The notes under the pieces were generated by a model that worked only from the letters and a program-made list of their open reading frames with translations, did no database searches and was not told the DNA's origin. Positions 5,752 to 7,424 of a stretch of DNA of 7,424 nt are shown here, in pieces (the stretch's first letter is position 1; each line of letters opens with the position of its first letter). This stretch comes from Nitrososphaerales archaeon TH703 (GTDB lineage: Archaea > Thermoproteota > Nitrososphaeria > Nitrososphaerales > Nitrososphaeraceae): the NCBI GenBank assembly GCA_014523525.1, contig JAATVL010000265.1, forward strand, positions 1 through 7,424, written 5' to 3'. A program made the position numbers and the translations under genes.

Positions 5752-5883
5752 TTACCAATCACAGAAATCTCTTATTTTTGAAAAATGTATATCTTCAAAA
5801 ATTTCAATATATTCAGAATTCTTCCAATTCATTTCGTCGTCATGAAATTTACCTCTATCTATCACTTTTCGTAGATTTTCCAT
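5752..5883 (-). CDS. Possible small acidic protein (43 residues) upstream of the cupredoxin-like gene
   Basis: From ATG 5883 the frame gives a charged, balanced 43-residue peptide containing RKVIDRGKFHDDEMNW and ending KIRDFCDW. An in-frame TTG at 5904 adds seven residues. It stops 15 bases before the ATG of the cupredoxin-like gene, so the two may be co-transcribed. Strong AT-rich TATA candidates lie at 5943-5961. A nine-codon frame from ATG 5926 overlaps its start and may be a leader or the same gene broken by a frameshift. The opposite strand also has an open frame here, but it is low-complexity and hydrophobic. No family is recognised. Confidence 0.35.
   Translation of the reverse strand: MENLRKVIDRGKFHDDEMNWKNSEYIEIFEDIHFSKIRDFCDW
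5774..5802. repeat. 9-bp inverted repeat upstream of the cupredoxin-like gene
   Basis: ATTTTTGAA (5774-5782) is mirrored exactly by TTCAAAAAT (5794-5802) across 11 bases, with arm centres 20 bases apart. It lies 38-66 bases before the ATG at 5736, which suits a dimeric regulator bound at two successive major grooves. It also lies inside the possible 43-residue ORF, so only one of the two readings may be right. Confidence 0.45.
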
Positions 5884-5942
5884 TGATTCCAGTATCTTAT
5901 TCAACTATCACTGAAATCTCCAGCATGACAAATAAGCAAATC

Positions 5943-5961
5943 GTTTATATTTTTTTTATAT
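5943..5961 (-). promoter_or_regulatory. Candidate TATA boxes for the small ORF and cupredoxin-like gene
   Basis: On the minus strand ATATAAA is followed 12 bases on by TATAAAC. Transcription would start about 25 bases downstream, near 5920-5932, shortly before ATG 5926 and TTG 5904. This places a promoter for the minus-strand genes here. A T-rich plus strand would look the same by chance. Confidence 0.4.
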
Positions 5962-6081
5962 TTTGATAGTATTCGCCGAATAAAATAGTACTTGACCCTC
6001 CTCATATCATATTATTTGCCAAATGAAGTGTGTCTATTGCAAAATTTTCTAAATTGTCACATAACATGACTAACATAATCG

Positions 6082-6130
6082 CGCTAATCATTAAAAACAT
6101 TTAAAATTATTAGCGGACCTGAATTTTTTT
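6082..6130 (+). terminator. Hairpin followed by T7 on the plus strand
   Basis: CGCTAAT (6082-6088) pairs exactly with ATTAGCG (6109-6115). An inner TTAAA/TTTAA pair (6091-6095, 6100-6104) closes a four-base loop. T7 follows at 6124-6130. The shape is that of a terminator or small-RNA 3' end on the plus strand, yet no plus-strand gene lies upstream within 2 kb. The inner pairs are all A-T, so the fold is weak. Confidence 0.3.
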
Positions 6131-6224
6131 CTCGATTTTCTAAATTAAAATTCATGGAGGAATCAATCCTTCTCCTTTTGTTTTGCAATGTTTTTCCATT
6201 TTGCATTTCTGTGATTTACATACA

Positions 6225-6236
6225 TCATAATTATGA
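6225..6236. repeat. Perfect 12-bp palindrome
   Basis: TCATAATTATGA reads the same on both strands. It lies 28-39 bases before the ATG at 6264 of the 19-codon plus frame and could be an operator. Alone, in AT-rich DNA, it is weak evidence. Confidence 0.3.
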
Positions 6237-6303
6237 CGTGATCATTTCTAATGAGATTGTGTTATGGAAAAGAGACTACGGTTTCCCAAGTCTGACGAAT
6301 TAG

Positions 6304-6311
6304 AAAAAAAA
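6304..6311 (-). terminator. Poly-T terminator of the 107-residue gene
   Basis: T8 on the minus strand lies about 34 bases after the stop codon at 6345-6347. It fits the hairpin-free archaeal terminator pattern also seen behind the cupredoxin-like gene. Confidence 0.55.
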
Positions 6312-6344
6312 TGTGACTATTGAACGATAACACATGATTTCCTT

Positions 6345-6668
6345 TTATAACATATGTTTCTCATTCCAATGTGTCACAAACTCTTGAATATTGTCTTTGA
6401 AATCTTTCATGGAGCGCATTAGAAAAGAGTGTCCAAATTCCCAACCTAACCTATCACATGTTTTACATTCACTTTCATATTGGGAGGAATAGCCGTGAGC
6501 TTCACCTACTATACATTTTGAAGGACTGTCAAGACTAAAGTACAATTTCCACCATCCCAAAGACAATGGAAATGGAAACCCTTCTTGTTGTAAAGCCTTA
6601 ATTTTATCTGCCCAATTGGGTGCAATATCAACAATCCTTTGATTTTTTTGTATTACTCCTTGATACAA
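6345..6668 (-). CDS. Hypothetical Cys/His-rich protein (107 residues)
   Basis: I do not recognise a family. The protein has no signal peptide or membrane segment and is rich in aromatic residues (GWWKLYFSL, RLGWEFGHSF, THWNEKHM). Cys52, His58, the CKTC pair (Cys68, Cys71) and His80 could form a metal site, as in small zinc-binding domains; a redox disulfide at CKTC is the other choice. The C-terminal ~30 residues look like an amphipathic helix. The only usable start in the frame is TTG at 6668; a stop lies five codons upstream, and GTA, ATA and ATT codons follow. GGAG lies inside the coding region rather than before the start, so the exact start is less certain than the gene. It stands alone, with its own terminator downstream. 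Confidence 0.65.
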   Translation of the reverse strand: MYQGVIQKNQRIVDIAPNWADKIKALQQEGFPFPLSLGWWKLYFSLDSPSKCIVGEAHGYSSQYESECKTCDRLGWEFGHSFLMRSMKDFKDNIQEFVTHWNEKHML

Positions 6669-6824
6669 TGTTATAATATTCTAATAAAGCGATATTATTA
6701 AGTATTATATTGGATTATCGACAACTACCTAGGCGTTAATAAAGTTTAAGCATAATTCTCATTGCACATTTTTCATTTATGAGTGAGAATTACAGGTTTT
6801 GAACAAAAATAACACATTAACTGG

Positions 6825-6843
6825 AAAAAAATTAAAATTTTAA
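6825..6843 (-). terminator. Palindrome plus T7, candidate terminator of the EamA transporter gene
   Basis: On the minus strand the palindrome TTAAAATTTTAA (6832-6843) is followed directly by T7 (6825-6831), about 50 bases after the transporter stop codon. The T-run is the active part; the palindrome is all A-T and would pair weakly. The rest of the 225-base gap 6669-6893 shows no gene, only two short sequences also found elsewhere in the window. Confidence 0.5.
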
Positions 6844-6893
6844 ATGTTAATGAAGCATTCCATTTTATTCTGTATTCTTATTGTCAGAAATTT

Positions 6894-7424
6894 TCATTTG
6901 AGAATTATTTGATCTTTCTTTTCATGTGAATACATTAGATGTATTCCAAATATCATGATCGATATCGCAATGAGCTGATTTATACTTATTAATTCATGTA
7001 GGAATATTATTGCAAAAACTAGTCCGAATACCGCAGATAATGATAACAAAGATGAGGCTTTCACTACTCCAATCCTCTTTATGCTGTGTAGATATAGATA
7101 GAGTGATATCGCAAATCCAAAGACACCTAGAAAAACAATAGGAAGTAATTGTTCTCTTTGAATATTGAAAGGAATTCCTAAAATGAATACCGTTCCTAGC
7201 AAAATCGAACCTCCGATCAAAGCTTTTAACTGAATCAATTTTGACACATCTATCCGTCTAACTATTATCTTACAAATATTGTTATCAAGTCCCCAGATTA
7301 TTGTTGATGCGATTACAAACACATTACCTATATTCAACTTAAATATGGAACTATTAAAATCAAGGTTTGTTGTTACCAGAAATACACCACCAAGGATCAA
7401 TGTTACTGCAATATATCCAATACG
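6894..7424 (-). CDS. EamA/DMT-family membrane transporter, C-terminal half (5' end outside window)
   Basis: The frame is open to the window edge, so these 176 residues are the C-terminal part of a longer gene; the TTG at 7400 is internal. About six hydrophobic segments are seen (roughly 2-19, 33-49, 66-85, 93-112, 119-142, 148-165), matching the last helix of the first EamA repeat and the whole second repeat of a ten-helix drug/metabolite transporter. Typical marks are IIWGLDNNICK (42-52) at the start of the second repeat, and LHELISINQLIAISIMIFG near the end, with the conserved Glu144. The WGLDNN form is one I know from a DMT subgroup. The protein sits in the cytoplasmic membrane; family members move amino acids, nucleotide sugars or other metabolites, and the substrate cannot be read from sequence. 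Confidence 0.85.
   Translation of the reverse strand, partial: RIGYIAVTLILGGVFLVTTNLDFNSSIFKLNIGNVFVIASTIIWGLDNNICKIIVRRIDVSKLIQLKALIGGSILLGTVFILGIPFNIQREQLLPIVFLGVFGFAISLYLYLHSIKRIGVVKASSLLSLSAVFGLVFAIIFLHELISINQLIAISIMIFGIHLMYSHEKKDQIILK

Larger units (their letters stand above)
5967..6344. other. Gene-poor AT-rich stretch with short doubtful ORFs
   Basis: No gene of normal size is seen. Short frames that read like protein are a 40-codon minus frame (6084-6206, containing NGKTLQNKRRRIDSSMNF), a 19-codon plus frame (6264-6323, MEKRLRFPKSDELEKKCDY) and a nine-codon plus frame with CVYC near 6023. None has a clear promoter or ribosome site. Two inverted repeats and two homopolymer terminator candidates also lie here. 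It may be a decayed gene region or simply a spacer. Confidence 0.4.

Noticed and set aside
5778..5966. Plus-strand open frame of 62 codons
   Set aside because: It has a TTG start without a ribosome site and low-complexity Phe/Ile/Tyr-rich sequence; the opposite strand gives a more protein-like short frame and TATA boxes.
1..7424. CRISPR arrays, insertion sequences, tRNA or rRNA genes, toxin-antitoxin or defence genes
   Set aside because: I looked for these on both strands and found no repeat-spacer pattern, transposase motif, cloverleaf or defence-protein motif.
7401..7424. TTG at 7400 as the start of the transporter gene
   Set aside because: The frame is open and hydrophobic up to the window edge, and the family needs a first EamA repeat upstream, so the TTG is internal.

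Overview
The window looks like part of the chromosome of an ammonia-oxidising or related archaeon of the Nitrososphaerota (Thaumarchaeota), possibly a soil lineage such as Nitrososphaera or Nitrosocosmicus. This is inferred from several things together: strongly AT-rich DNA; an archaeal-type TATA box about 25 bases before a start codon; poly-T tracts rather than bacterial hairpin terminators behind genes; a one-domain proline dehydrogenase beside a separate pyrroline-5-carboxylate dehydrogenase; an exported cupredoxin-fold protein; and a tiny zinc-ribbon protein of a type I associate with this phylum. No marker gene (amoA, rRNA) is present, so the assignment is moderate.

Layout. At 1-532 two minus-strand genes lie close together: an 83-residue protein of unknown function with a TTG start and a strong Shine-Dalgarno site, then a response-regulator receiver domain cut by the window edge. 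A perfect 10-bp inverted repeat sits between them. At 712-1182 is a minus-strand unknown helical protein, divergent from the proline pair. At 1214-3817 (plus) proline dehydrogenase and delta-1-pyrroline-5-carboxylate dehydrogenase together oxidise proline to glutamate. The gap between them carries three GTTATTA repeats about one helical turn apart. At 4037-5904 (minus) are, in transcription order, a possible 43-50 residue small ORF, a membrane-anchored or exported cupredoxin-like protein, a poly-T terminator, a 54-residue zinc-ribbon protein with its own TATA box, a possible overlapping 25-residue ORF, and peptide methionine sulfoxide reductase MsrA. At 5905-6344 is a gene-poor stretch with inverted repeats and short doubtful ORFs. 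At 6345-6668 (minus) is an unknown Cys/His-rich 107-residue protein. At 6894-7424 (minus) is the C-terminal half of an EamA/DMT-family membrane transporter, cut by the window edge.

Function as a whole. The best-supported unit is proline catabolism: ProDH passes electrons to the quinone pool, and P5CDH makes glutamate and NADH. MsrA repairs oxidised methionine. The cupredoxin-like protein has the fold's sequence pattern, but two of the four usual copper ligands are replaced (Cys to Asp, His to Tyr), and it has an extra C-terminal domain with a CxxC pair. I see no defence system, CRISPR array, insertion sequence, rRNA or tRNA, and no convincing new multi-gene system. The points most worth a second look are the altered cupredoxin, the repeats between the proline genes, and the small genes that length-limited gene calling would miss.
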